Below are positions 1-7,760 of a stretch of 30,275 nt of DNA, piece by piece; positions within the stretch are counted from its first letter, which is position 1, and each line of letters begins with the position of its first letter. Under the pieces are notes generated by a model. The model was given only the letters and a program-made list of their open reading frames with translations, was not told where the DNA came from and ran no database searches. Where the stretch lies: contig JAQSXM010000004.1 in NCBI GenBank assembly GCA_029256645.1, positions 1-30,275 of the forward strand, in the 5' to 3' direction. A program made the position numbers and the translations under genes. Source of the stretch: Sporomusa sp. (GTDB taxonomy: Bacteria > Bacillota_C > Negativicutes > Sporomusales > Sporomusaceae).

Positions 1-129
1 TGCTGCGGGGAATACCCTATCCGGATGCAGCTCCAGACTGGTCCCGGTGCTGTGATTAATAATCACAATGGCTGAACGGCAGGGAACCTGATCTAAGATA
101 GTCTGGATTCTTTTGCGTAGCCCTTCCAT
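1..129 (-). CDS. Beta-lactamase-like serine hydrolase, N-terminal fragment (runs off the window)
   Basis: Read on the minus strand from an ATG at 129, the frame stays open to the window edge (43 codons). The protein begins MEGLRKRIQTILDQ and continues with a stretch ending NHSTGTSLELHPDRVFPAA. That pattern (small beta-strand, then a 'D.VFPAAS' approach to the catalytic Ser-x-x-Lys) is typical of class A beta-lactamase-related serine hydrolases. The catalytic serine itself would lie just beyond the edge. No signal peptide is visible, so a cytoplasmic enzyme is possible. A good ribosome site (AAGGAG, 7 nt before ATG) fixes the start. It lies 83 bp downstream of the oppF-like gene on the same strand and may be the last gene of that operon. 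Its ribosome site is part of a 13-bp inverted repeat (separate entry). The family call rests on a short N-terminal match. Confidence 0.6.
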   Translation of the reverse strand, partial: MEGLRKRIQTILDQVPCRSAIVIINHSTGTSLELHPDRVFPAA

Positions 130-133
130 AGTT

Positions 134-198
134 GACTCCTTTAACAGATTACTTGTATTGTGCACTGGTGCAGCAGCTAGTAGTATGTTAAAGGAGTC
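134..198 (-). promoter_or_regulatory. 13-bp inverted repeat that can sequester a ribosome site
   Basis: GACTCCTTTAACA at 134-146 and TGTTAAAGGAGTC at 186-198 are perfect complements with a 39-nt spacer. In the minus-strand transcript the second arm contains the AAGGAG ribosome site of the serine hydrolase gene (start 129), so pairing would hide it. The spacer holds a smaller inverted repeat, TGCAC/GTGCA (161-172). No U-run follows, so this is more likely a translational switch or mRNA-processing hairpin than a terminator for the upstream ABC operon. Confidence 0.5.
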
Positions 199-212
199 AG
201 CCGCGGGCACCC

Positions 213-1190
213 TTAGTGTCTTGTATGTAAATGACAGGCAGCCATGTGGCCTGCACCGATGTCTATAAGCGCTGGTTCCTGTTCGGTACAGAGCGGCATG
301 ACGCAGTGGCAGCGGGTACGGAAACGGCAGCCTGAGGGGGGATTAATGGGGTTAGGCAGGTCCCCTGTCAGGAGCAGTCGTTGGCGCTTGGATTCCACCA
401 ACGGATCAGGGATGGCGATAGCTGACAGTAATGCCTGGGTATAGGGATGTTGTGGTTTATTATACAATTCAGTGCTGCCGGCTATTTCCACAATCTTACC
501 AAGGTACATGACCGCCACACGCGTGCTGATATGTTTCACCATGGCCAGGTCGTGGGCAATGAATAAATAGGTCAGCCCGAGCTTTTCCTGAAGATGTTCC
601 AATAAATTTACCACCTGGGCCTGAATCGAAACATCCAGGGCCGAAATCGGTTCATCGCAGATGATGAATTTTGGTTCAATGGCAAGTGCCCTGGCAATGC
701 CGATTCGCTGCCGCTGGCCGCCGCTGAATTCATGGGCAAACCGGCTCGCGTAACCAGGGTTGAGGCCAACCATCTGCAGCAGTTCGGCGATCCGGTCTGC
801 CCGCCCGGCGCCGCTGGCCAGGCCGTGGATGTCCAGCGGCTCGCCGATAATGTCCCCGACAGTCATGCGTGGGTTAAGGGAGGCGTAGGGGTCCTGAAAG
901 ATCATTTGCATAGCCCGGCGTAACTGTTTTTCTGCCGACAGGCTGTCAATAGCCTTCCCGTCAAACAGTATTTCTCCGGCTGTGGGTTTATATAAATGAA
1001 TAATGGTCCGGCCGGTGGTAGACTTGCCACAGCCGCTTTCACCCACCAAACCGAGTGTTTCCCCTCTGCAAATGTCAAAACTTATATCATCTACTGCTTT
1101 TAAGCAGGCCACTGGGCGTCCCCAGAAGTCAGTCTTAACGGTAAAGTATTTTTTTAGATTGCGTACCTCCAGGATATGCTTAGATTCCAT
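213..1190 (-). CDS. Oligopeptide/dipeptide ABC transporter ATP-binding protein (OppF/DppF type)
   Basis: Second ATPase of a peptide/nickel-type ABC importer; it hydrolyses ATP at the cytoplasmic face to drive uptake through the OppB/C-type permeases. Visible in the translation are Walker A (GESGCGKST), the Q-loop ([17 protein letters not shown]), the ABC signature ([16 protein letters not shown]), Walker B ([12 protein letters not shown]) and the H-loop ([11 protein letters not shown]). The C-terminal oligo_HPY region follows, with its conserved cysteines (CRFRTRC, CHLH). About 325 residues, normal for the family. I chose ATG at 1190 (MESKHILEV) over the upstream ATG at 1223 because a GGAGG lies about 9 nt before it. 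It overlaps the end of the upstream ATPase gene by 11 bp, indicating translational coupling. No substrate-binding protein gene lies nearby, so the substrate (peptide, nickel or other) cannot be assigned. Confidence 0.93.
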   Translation of the reverse strand: MESKHILEVRNLKKYFTVKTDFWGRPVACLKAVDDISFDICRGETLGLVGESGCGKSTTGRTIIHLYKPTAGEILFDGKAIDSLSAEKQLRRAMQMIFQDPYASLNPRMTVGDIIGEPLDIHGLASGAGRADRIAELLQMVGLNPGYASRFAHEFSGGQRQRIGIARALAIEPKFIICDEPISALDVSIQAQVVNLLEHLQEKLGLTYLFIAHDLAMVKHISTRVAVMYLGKIVEIAGSTELYNKPQHPYTQALLSAIAIPDPLVESKRQRLLLTGDLPNPINPPSGCRFRTRCHCVMPLCTEQEPALIDIGAGHMAACHLHTRH

Positions 1191-2187
1191 TGGTCTGTAC
1201 CTCCGGCCTGGGGGCACTGGCATGCTGCAGCCAGCAGTTTACACGGTGAACCTGGGTGAGCTGTGTTGTTTCAGGATAATACTCTGTACAGATACGCATG
1301 GCATGAGGACAGCGGGGGTGGAAGGGGCAACCGGCTGGTGGCTGCAGGAGGTCGGGCGGCTGCCCTTCAATGACGGCTAAGTTTTGCTTTTGTCCGGCAT
1401 CCAGGCGTGGTACTGATTTTAGCAGCCCCCAGGTATAAGGGTGCCGGGGGGTATAAAAGATATCTTCAGCCGTTCCTGCTTCAGCAATTTTACCGGCGTA
1501 CATTACGATGACCCGGCTGCAGATCCCGGCGATGGCGCCGAGGTCATGGGAAATAAAAATAATGGACATATGCAGCTTGGCCTGCAGGTCTTTTAGTAAA
1601 GCGAGAATCTGGGCCTGAATGGTTACATCAAGGGCTGTTGTCGGCTCATCGGCAATCAGCAGCTTGGGCTTGCAGGCTAGTGCTATCGCGATCATGGCCC
1701 GTTGGCGCATACCGCCGCTGAATTGGTGGGGATAGTTCCCAGCGCGCTGCTCCGGCGAAGGGATACCCACCAACCGGAGCAGCTCTACGGCCTGGGCGTA
1801 GGCAGCCGCTCCGTTCATGTGTTGATGCAATTGTAAGGATTCAGCAATCTGCATGCCAACCGTAAGCACTGGATTAAGGGCGGTCATTGAGTCCTGGAAT
1901 ATCATACTCAGGTCATTACCGCGGATTTTTTCCATTTCAGCCTCGGTCTTTGACCGGAGGTCTGTACCTTCGAATAAGATTTTTCCGTTCCTATATTTGC
2001 CGGGAGGTGTGGTGATCAGCTGCATGACAGCATGAGCCGTTACGCTCTTGCCGCAGCCTGATTCACCGACAATGCCGACAGTCTCCCCGGGAAAGACCTG
2101 AAAGCTGATGTTATCTACAGCCCTTACCTCACCGGCGTATGTAGCAAAGGAAACAGCCAACTCTTGCACATCTAATAACGGATTCAT
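1180..2187 (-). CDS. Oligopeptide/dipeptide ABC transporter ATP-binding protein (OppD/DppD type)
   Basis: First ATPase of the peptide-type ABC importer, 335 residues. Walker A is GESGCGKSV, the Q-loop [17 protein letters not shown], the signature [16 protein letters not shown], Walker [13 protein letters not shown] and the switch histidine [10 protein letters not shown]. The C-terminus carries the HPYT.GLL...P and CPFHPRC oligo_HPY features that separate OppD/DppD from other ABC ATPases. The ATG at 2187 has a strong ribosome site (GGAGG, 6 nt upstream). It follows the permease-C remnant by 10 bp and overlaps the OppF-type gene, so it belongs to one minus-strand operon. Its partner permease C is damaged, which raises the question whether this importer still works. 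Confidence 0.93.
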   Translation of the reverse strand: MNPLLDVQELAVSFATYAGEVRAVDNISFQVFPGETVGIVGESGCGKSVTAHAVMQLITTPPGKYRNGKILFEGTDLRSKTEAEMEKIRGNDLSMIFQDSMTALNPVLTVGMQIAESLQLHQHMNGAAAYAQAVELLRLVGIPSPEQRAGNYPHQFSGGMRQRAMIAIALACKPKLLIADEPTTALDVTIQAQILALLKDLQAKLHMSIIFISHDLGAIAGICSRVIVMYAGKIAEAGTAEDIFYTPRHPYTWGLLKSVPRLDAGQKQNLAVIEGQPPDLLQPPAGCPFHPRCPHAMRICTEYYPETTQLTQVHRVNCWLQHASAPRPEVQTNGI

Positions 2188-2197
2188 GTTTTACCTC

Positions 2198-3000
2198 CTA
2201 GCGCCGTACGCGGGGATCAAGCGCATCGCGCAGTCCGTCCCCAAGGAAATTAAAGGCCAGCATCGTGATGCTGATGGCCATAGCTGGAAAGAACAACTGA
2301 AAAGGATAAGAGCGTAAGCTGGTCACCCCTTCGGAAGCGAGTACTCCCCAGCTTGCCATGGGCGCAGCAACGCCCAGACCGATAAAACTTAAGAAAGCCT
2401 CGGCAAAGATGGCCTCAGGAATAGCCAGCGTCATAGTAATGATAATTGGCCCCAGGCTATTGGGGATCAGGTGCCGCAAGAGAATACGCCAGGTTCCTGC
2501 ACCAAGAGTCCGGGCTGCCAAAATATATTCCTGCTCTTTGAGGCTTAAAATCTGGCCGCGGACGATCCGTGCCATGCCTAGCCAGTACGCAATACCGAGG
2601 GCGATAAAAATATTGGTCAGCCCTGGTTTTAGTACAACCATGAGCAATATCACATAGAGAAGCAGCGGGATGCCATACAAAATATCAACAATATTCATCA
2701 TGATTCTGTCGGCCCGGCCGCCTAAAAGTCCGGCTAATTGTCGGTGCCAAACCAATGCCCGGCACTCGGTGGTTTATTGGTTTGACCGAGATCCTGATCA
2801 GAGTAGGATAAACCGGAGAGCCAGGGACCAATAATGGCGATAGTAATAATCACGGCAAGAGTATACAGGCTAATCATGGCCAGTTTGTTTTTCTTTAGAC
2901 GCTGCCAGGCATCCTGCCAGTAAGTCGTGCTTGGGCGGAGCGTGGTTTCGCGCAGGTTGCTGCGGTTAAGGGGGGCAAATGAATCACTGTGTAATTGCAT
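2198..3000 (-). pseudogene. Peptide ABC transporter permease C (OppC/DppC type), broken by an internal deletion
   Basis: Two reading-frame pieces form one damaged gene. The 5' piece (3000 to 2734) gives the usual N-terminus: a cytoplasmic tail, one membrane segment (AMISLYTLAVIITIAIIGPWL) and a periplasmic loop ending SAGHWFGTDN, then TAG. The 3' piece resumes in another frame at about 2748 with GLLGGRADRIMMNIVDILYGIP and runs through the EAA-type loop to DPRVRR. Family members carry roughly 40 residues (GRD...YGARISL...IGG) between these points; here about 120 bp are missing and the frame is shifted. The lost piece includes the start of the second membrane segment, so a functional permease is unlikely. 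A polymorphic deletion or an assembly error around 2734-2748 is the alternative. The start ATG at 3000 lies just after the permease-B stop. Confidence 0.8.
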
Positions 3001-3001
3001 T

Positions 3002-3934
3002 TCAGCCCTCCTGTTTCCCGGTTAGTTTTATACGGGGGTCCAGCAGCGGATAGATAAGATCAACAAGTAGATTCATGCTAATTACTAATACGCTGTAGAA
3101 TACGGTCACACCGAGAATCACAGTATAGTCCCGGTTATAGATACTTGTAACAAAATGACGGCCTAAGCCGGGGATGGCAAAGATATTCTCAATGATAAAA
3201 CTTCCCGTCAGTACTGAGGCTGTCATCGGTCCGATGTAAGTGACTACCGGAATCAGGGCATTTTTTAACGCGTGACGATAGACAATGACTATCTGCGGCA
3301 GGCCTTTGGCCCGTGCGGTCTTAATATAATCCTGGGCGAGGACCTCCAGCATGCTTGAGCGGGTGAGGCGGGCAATAAAGGCCATCGGGTGGACGGCTAA
3401 GGCCAGGGCCGGCATAATGACATATTCGATACCGCCCCACATGGCAGCAGGCAATAAACCGAGCTTGATAGCGAATACGTAGACCAACACGGTAGCCAGG
3501 ACAAAACTGGGAACCGACACACCAATTGTTGCAAATAACATAGTTGCATAGTCCTGCCATTTATTCTGGCGCAAGGCTGCAATTGCCCCTGCCGGAATAC
3601 CGAGGCAGACAGCCAGGCCAATACTTACGGCGCCTAATTGCAGGGATATAGGAAAACTCTCGCTGATGATGTCATTAACCGAACGGCCTGCGTATTTAAA
3701 GGACGGCCCTAAATCAAGCCGGGCTAGATTAGCTAAGTAGTCTGTGTATTGTTTCCATAAAGGGTCGTTGAGGCGGTAGTGTTCTTCAATGTTTTTTAGT
3801 ACTGCGGCGGGGAGGTTTTTTTCATTGGTGAAGGGCCCGCCTGGGATGGCATGCATTAAGAGAAAAGTAATTGTGATAATCGCCAGCAAAACAAGGAAAG
3901 AGCTAAAAATACGGTTTGCCATATATCTGAACAA
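3002..3934 (-). CDS. Peptide ABC transporter permease B (OppB/DppB type)
   Basis: Inner-membrane permease subunit. The translation shows the family N-terminus (RIFSSFLVLLAIITITFLLMHAIPGGPF), about six membrane segments, and the EAA-type coupling motif (YIKTARAKGLPQIVIVYRHALKNALIPVV) followed by ENIFAIPGLGRHFV. It ends DLIYPLLDPRIKL, as expected. About 310 residues with the TTG start at 3934 (MFRYMANRIF), which has AAAGGGG 9 nt upstream. An in-frame ATG at 3982 would add 16 unusual residues, and an ATG at 3922 lacks a well-spaced ribosome site. First gene of the minus-strand operon, divergent from the carboxypeptidase gene. The divergent intergenic space (3935-4235) shows no convincing sigma-A promoter on either strand. 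Confidence 0.92.
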   Translation of the reverse strand: MFRYMANRIFSSFLVLLAIITITFLLMHAIPGGPFTNEKNLPAAVLKNIEEHYRLNDPLWKQYTDYLANLARLDLGPSFKYAGRSVNDIISESFPISLQLGAVSIGLAVCLGIPAGAIAALRQNKWQDYATMLFATIGVSVPSFVLATVLVYVFAIKLGLLPAAMWGGIEYVIMPALALAVHPMAFIARLTRSSMLEVLAQDYIKTARAKGLPQIVIVYRHALKNALIPVVTYIGPMTASVLTGSFIIENIFAIPGLGRHFVTSIYNRDYTVILGVTVFYSVLVISMNLLVDLIYPLLDPRIKLTGKQEG

Positions 3935-4235
3935 ACTCGGGCACCCCTTTCTCGAACGGATAAAAGGTAATATTCGCCTCATACACCCTTATCCCTTTTT
4001 ATAGCCGGAATTCCAGTAAATGAAATCCAATAAAGAAATATTGATAAGAATTAATAAAGTCCTGCTGCTGGTGCTTGAATTCAGCTTATATATTGAAAAA
4101 TATGGGCACTTTGGTGGGAGGAGTTAGCAATTTGCTGTAGAAGTATATATTCCGCAATAAGGAAGTTTGCAGTCTGATATTTTAACGCGTTGTATTAGAT
4201 GGCATGTAGTGTGGATTATTTAGGTCTGGAGGCGT

Positions 4236-5054
4236 ATGTTGAAAATGAGGAGACAGGCAGCGATTGCAGTATTTATTACTGTCATAGTCTGGGTTAATGT
4301 TGCATTTGCTGCAGTGCTGCCGCAGGTGGAGGCAGAAGCTGCCGTTGTTATGAGGGCTAGTGACAAGCAGGTATTGTATGCAAAAAATCTGGATAACGTT
4401 ATGTACCCGGCAAGTACCACCAAGATCATGACCTTAATTACGGCGCTGGAACAGGGTGATCCGAACAGCGTTATTATTGTCAGCCCGACAGCGGCAGTGT
4501 GTGAAGGGTCGAGTCTTGACTTGCGTGCCGGTGACCGCTTGACACTGCGGGAGGCATTATATGGGTTGATGCTTGTTTCCGGGAATGACGCCGCCGAAGC
4601 CGTAGCTGAAAATGTCGCAGGTTCGATACCGGCCTTTGTCCAGATGATGAATGATAAGGCTGATAAGATTGGTACAATTCGGACCCACTTCAGCAATCCT
4701 CACGGCTTGCCGGACCCGGTCAATCATTTTACCACCGCTTATGATCTTGCACTAATGACCGTATACGGTATGCAGAATCCCGTGTTTGCCAACATCGTTT
4801 CCACCCGGGAGTATGATGTTCATTTTGTCAGCCGGGGCAGCATCACCCATGCCAGAAACACCAACAAGCTGTTGGCTACATATGCGGGAGCTAACGGGGT
4901 AAAGACCGGTTTCACTGATGCTGCCGGTGAGTGTGTCGTTGCTGCTGCTAAACGTAATGATGTTCAGTTGATTGCCGTTGTTTTAAACAGTGAGCGGCGC
5001 TGGGAGGATGCAACCCGGCTATTGAATTATGGTTTTCAGCAGCTGGGATTATAA
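4236..5054 (+). CDS. Secreted D-alanyl-D-alanine carboxypeptidase, short form (peptidase S11, DacF/PBP5 family)
   Basis: Removes the terminal D-Ala from peptidoglycan pentapeptides outside the cytoplasmic membrane. A signal peptide is clear (MLKMRRQ, then a hydrophobic stretch to about residue 26, VAFA). Active-site motifs are all present: S60-T-T-K63 (PASTTKIM), S115-G-N117 (LVSGNDAAEA) and K223-T-G (NGVKTGFTDAAGE). At 272 residues it stops right after the catalytic domain and lacks the C-terminal beta-domain and membrane-anchor helix of classical PBP5, so it may be released or loosely held. The ribosome site CTGGAGG is only 3 nt from the ATG at 4236; TTG at 4239 and ATG at 4245 are in-frame alternatives. 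A strong hairpin follows (5098-5138). A decayed copy of its 3' end lies 15 kb downstream (20243-20346). Confidence 0.93.
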   Translation: MLKMRRQAAIAVFITVIVWVNVAFAAVLPQVEAEAAVVMRASDKQVLYAKNLDNVMYPASTTKIMTLITALEQGDPNSVIIVSPTAAVCEGSSLDLRAGDRLTLREALYGLMLVSGNDAAEAVAENVAGSIPAFVQMMNDKADKIGTIRTHFSNPHGLPDPVNHFTTAYDLALMTVYGMQNPVFANIVSTREYDVHFVSRGSITHARNTNKLLATYAGANGVKTGFTDAAGECVVAAAKRNDVQLIAVVLNSERRWEDATRLLNYGFQQLGL

Positions 5055-5097
5055 AGAATCTAAACAAAAGAGATTACCTATCCTGGTTAAACGCTAT

Positions 5098-5138
5098 CAA
5101 GAACCCCCTAGAAGCTTAATGTTTCTAGGGGGTTCTTG
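5098..5138 (+). terminator. Intrinsic terminator-like hairpin after the carboxypeptidase gene
   Basis: A perfect 16-bp stem, CAAGAACCCCCTAGAA (5098-5113) with its complement at 5123-5138 and a 9-nt loop, stands 43 bp after the stop codon. The following T-run is poor. A related hairpin (AAAGAAACCCTAGAA ... TTTCTTT) recurs at 20392-20430 after the decayed second copy of the gene end. Confidence 0.75.
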
Positions 5139-5620
5139 TAATTCAAGGATAGCCCTGAATGCGTTTAGCCAATATATAACATTAGCGTACCCGATAGATT
5201 CGATAATATGTTGCGAAATTCTAGCAGATCTGTTCTCGGTATGGCAGGTTAGTATATGCTGAGAAGATCTTCTTTTTTATATCTTGAATCTAAAGGATAA
5301 ACTGACTATCCTTGTTGGAGATACAATGCATGGCGATTGTTTTGCGAAAGTGTAACATAATGGAGCCTGTGTTGTTTGTTAAAGGGGATTTTTGTAATTT
5401 TATGTTGGTTAGAAGCAAGCAGAGCAGGAAACTGGACAAAATTAGGGAACACACTATAACAAGTGTTTATCAGTTGAGTCTAAGGTTAATGCTTGTTAGG
5501 GTGTGAATTGTAGCACAATAGGCGTTATTCAACGCCTATTGTTGTTATCTGGACAAGTTATAGTCATGATATTGGTAATGGATGCAGGGCTATCCGGGAA
5601 GTTGAGTTGAGGTGGTTTGT
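5139..5620 (+). other. Non-coding stretch between carboxypeptidase and regulator, with one strong hairpin
   Basis: No convincing gene here: short open frames lack ribosome sites and recognisable sequence. The notable element is a perfect 12-bp inverted repeat, ACAATAGGCGTT / AACGCCTATTGT (5515-5526 and 5531-5542, 4-nt loop), about 80 bp before the regulator start. It lacks a clear T-run, so it could be a terminator, an operator or a leader hairpin. The regulator's promoter must lie in this stretch, but I see no confident -35/-10 pair. Confidence 0.4.
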
Positions 5621-7333
5621 ATGCAAGGGACATTTTTACAAGGGGCCTGGGGAATGATTATGCCGGCAGAGGATTTATTGTCAGCTATTCGTGTCTGGGG
5701 CCCCAAACCTTTTTGTTTAAATGTTGCCGCCGTATATATTACTGGTGGCGGGCAACAAACAAATATGAAGGAGGTAATAAGCAGTTATTTTGAAGCAAAG
5801 GTAGTTTCCGATGTGGAAAAGCTCTGTGCTGAGATTGAAGGCGGATTTTTATTAACCTTTGAAGAAGTAGAAACATTTTTACCTGCATTACGGCAAAAAT
5901 TACAGGAGAAAAATATTGTTTTGTTGGCAGGCAATGTAGGGAAACTGGTGTGGAGTTTTATCACCCAATTGGAAGAACAGGCTTTGCAGCGGGAGGTATT
6001 TTTCCAGGCATTAAACTCTACGGTAGAGGGAATTCAAATTGCTAATGCCCAGGGCATGGAAATTTTTATTAACCAGTCCTTATTAACAATGACCAACCTC
6101 AAAATGGAAGACCGGCTGGGTAAAAGTGTGTATGAGGTTTCGCCGGACGGTGGCATGGCCCGGGTATTGCAACAAAGAACGGCAGTTAAGAATATCCGTA
6201 ATCACCCTCATGGTACAGAGGTGGAGATTATTAGCAACGCCGGGCCCATTTATATTAATGGGAGTTTTTACGGGGCGGTTACTGTGGCCTATGATGTTAC
6301 GGAATTGTGCCGTTTAAGCCGGGAGTTAGCAGAAAATAAGCAGAAAGTTGCGCTGCTTGATGGTAAAGTCGGGCGCTTGGCTTCAGCTAAGTACAAGTTC
6401 GAGGATATTATCGGTAACAGTTTCCAAATACAAGAGGTGATAGGAGTTGCCCGCAAAGCGGCTGTTAGTGATATGGTTATTCTTATTCAGGGAGAAAGCG
6501 GCACCGGTAAAGAAATCTTTGCTCACGCCATCCATGAGGAGAGTAAGCGTAGCACACGGCCATTTATTCCTGTAAACTGTGCAGCAATTCCCGAACAATT
6601 GTTAGAAAGCGAATTCTTCGGCTATGAAAAAGGGGCTTTCACGTCGGCTAATTCCCGTAAACCCGGATTATTTGATTTAGCTCATACAGGAACATTATTT
6701 CTCGATGAAATCGGTGACATGAACCTGGGTCTGCAGTCCAAGCTGCTGAGGGTGCTGCAAGACAAAGAGTATAAACGGGTTGGCGGCACAAAATCAGTAA
6801 AGGTCGATGTCCGGATTATTGCTGCCACTAACCGTAATCTGATGGAACTGATTGGTCAGGGCAAATTCCGGGCTGATTTGTTTTACCGGCTCAATGTGAT
6901 TAACATCAATGTTCCGCCGCTGCGGGAGCGTATTGAGGACCTGGAGTGTATCACCCAATTTCTGATTCACAAAATTAGCAGCAGGGTTGGAAGTCACATT
7001 CAGGGGATTGCTGCTGAAGCAGTGGTTATGCTTAAGGCCTATTCCTGGCCAGGGAACGTGCGGGAACTGGAGAATGTTCTTGAACGGGCAATTTTTCTCT
7101 GTGAGGGTAACACCATCAAAAAAACGGATATTCGTTTACCGCAAGTATATATAAGCAAGCCACATGCGGCAAATAATGAAAAACTGATAATTATTAAATA
7201 CCTTGAGACTTATGGCTGTTCTGTAGCAGGAAAACGTAAAGTTGCCAGCCTGATGAATATATCTTTGGCAACGTTATATAACAAAATTAGAAATTATGAC
7301 TTGCGCGATTATTTACGGGCGGAAAAATTCTAA
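5621..7333 (+). CDS. Sigma54-dependent transcriptional regulator (PAS, AAA+, Fis-type HTH)
   Basis: Enhancer-binding activator that remodels RNA polymerase-sigma54. Residues 1-110 look like a ligand-sensing PrpR-type N-terminal region (GPKPFCLNVAAVYI..., VLLAGNVGKLVW); residues about 120-235 form a PAS-like domain (FFQALNSTVEGIQIANAQGMEIFINQS). The AAA+ domain has Walker A G291ESGTGKE, Walker B LFLDEIGD (about 360) and the arginine-rich FRADLFYRLNV segment. The sigma54-contact loop reads GAFTSA (338-343) instead of GAFTGA. The C-terminus ends in a Fis-type helix-turn-helix (GKRKVASLMNISLATLYNKIRNY). ATG 5621 was chosen because TTGAGGTGG lies 6 nt before it; a GTG at 5612 overlaps that ribosome site. 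It is transcribed towards the symporter gene, which has a -24/-12 promoter, so it is probably the local activator. Confidence 0.93.
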   Translation: MQGTFLQGAWGMIMPAEDLLSAIRVWGPKPFCLNVAAVYITGGGQQTNMKEVISSYFEAKVVSDVEKLCAEIEGGFLLTFEEVETFLPALRQKLQEKNIVLLAGNVGKLVWSFITQLEEQALQREVFFQALNSTVEGIQIANAQGMEIFINQSLLTMTNLKMEDRLGKSVYEVSPDGGMARVLQQRTAVKNIRNHPHGTEVEIISNAGPIYINGSFYGAVTVAYDVTELCRLSRELAENKQKVALLDGKVGRLASAKYKFEDIIGNSFQIQEVIGVARKAAVSDMVILIQGESGTGKEIFAHAIHEESKRSTRPFIPVNCAAIPEQLLESEFFGYEKGAFTSANSRKPGLFDLAHTGTLFLDEIGDMNLGLQSKLLRVLQDKEYKRVGGTKSVKVDVRIIAATNRNLMELIGQGKFRADLFYRLNVININVPPLRERIEDLECITQFLIHKISSRVGSHIQGIAAEAVVMLKAYSWPGNVRELENVLERAIFLCEGNTIKKTDIRLPQVYISKPHAANNEKLIIIKYLETYGCSVAGKRKVASLMNISLATLYNKIRNYDLRDYLRAEKF

Positions 7334-7342
7334 AAGTAGGTA

Positions 7343-7400
7343 AAATTTCTAGATAAATTCCATAATTTCTAGAAATAATTTAGAAATAATTAGAAATTAT
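7343..7400 (+). promoter_or_regulatory. Candidate enhancer (upstream activating sites) for the sigma54 regulator
   Basis: Just after the regulator stop there is a perfect 12-bp palindrome, ATTTCTAGAAAT (7365-7376), with a second imperfect copy of the TTTCTAGA core at 7345-7353. The palindrome leads into three tandem 10-bp repeats of TAGAAATAAT (7370-7379, 7381-7390, 7391-7400; the last ends TTAT). The array ends about 135 bp upstream of the -24/-12 promoter, a usual distance for enhancer-binding sites. That the neighbouring regulator binds here is inferred. Confidence 0.55.
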
Positions 7401-7533
7401 ATGTAAAATGGAGTTTTCTCATGATGCTAAAGGTAGAGCTTTCGCTAATAAAGGGCTGATAAAAGCTACTGAATTTGGGGGAATTTTAATTTTTATCCTG
7501 CTTTCTAGTTATTTCTGTTGTATTTGAGAAAGT

Positions 7534-7550
7534 TTGGAACGAATATTGCG
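7534..7550 (+). promoter_or_regulatory. Sigma54 (-24/-12) promoter of the symporter gene
   Basis: TTGGAACGAATATTGCG matches the YTGGCACGNNNNTTGCW consensus with the exact spacing: TGG at 7535-7537 and TTGC at 7546-7549. Transcription should begin near 7561, giving a leader of about 200 nt before the symporter. A sigma54 regulator gene lies directly upstream. Confidence 0.8.
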
Positions 7551-7640
7551 TAATGTTCTGCTAAGGTTAATATTTGAACAACTAGTATTAAGAAAGCCGG
7601 CCTGTTGTTGAAATATTTCTAAATAGCAGAAAGCAATGAT

Positions 7641-7681
7641 GCTTCAGCGTGTTGTATTAAGACAACGCTGGGGCTTTTTTT
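7641..7681 (+). terminator. Intrinsic terminator inside the symporter leader (possible attenuator)
   Basis: GCTTCAGCG (7641-7649) pairs with CGCTGGGGC (7666-7674), with additional GTTGT/ACAAC pairing inside, followed by seven T residues (7675-7681). It sits between the sigma54 promoter (about 80 nt downstream of the expected start) and the symporter start at 7761. It must therefore be bypassed or regulated for the symporter to be expressed. I see no known riboswitch fold in the short leader. An upstream GTTGT at about 7603-7607 could compete for the inner ACAAC. Confidence 0.7.
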
Positions 7682-7760
7682 GTAGGAAAAAAGGGGGGAT
7701 GCAGGCTAGGCGTTTTATCAAATAAATGACTATTACCAAAACATCAAAGGAGTGAGCTGC

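Noticed and set aside
5312..5506. 64-codon open frame before the regulator
   Set aside because: No ribosome site, no family resemblance, and AT-rich intergenic composition.
7343..7400. AT-rich repeats as a replication origin
   Set aside because: No DnaA boxes or replication genes; position next to a sigma54 promoter explains it better.
7561..7681. T-box or known riboswitch in the symporter leader
   Set aside because: The leader is too short and has neither the T-box sequence nor any known aptamer landmark.
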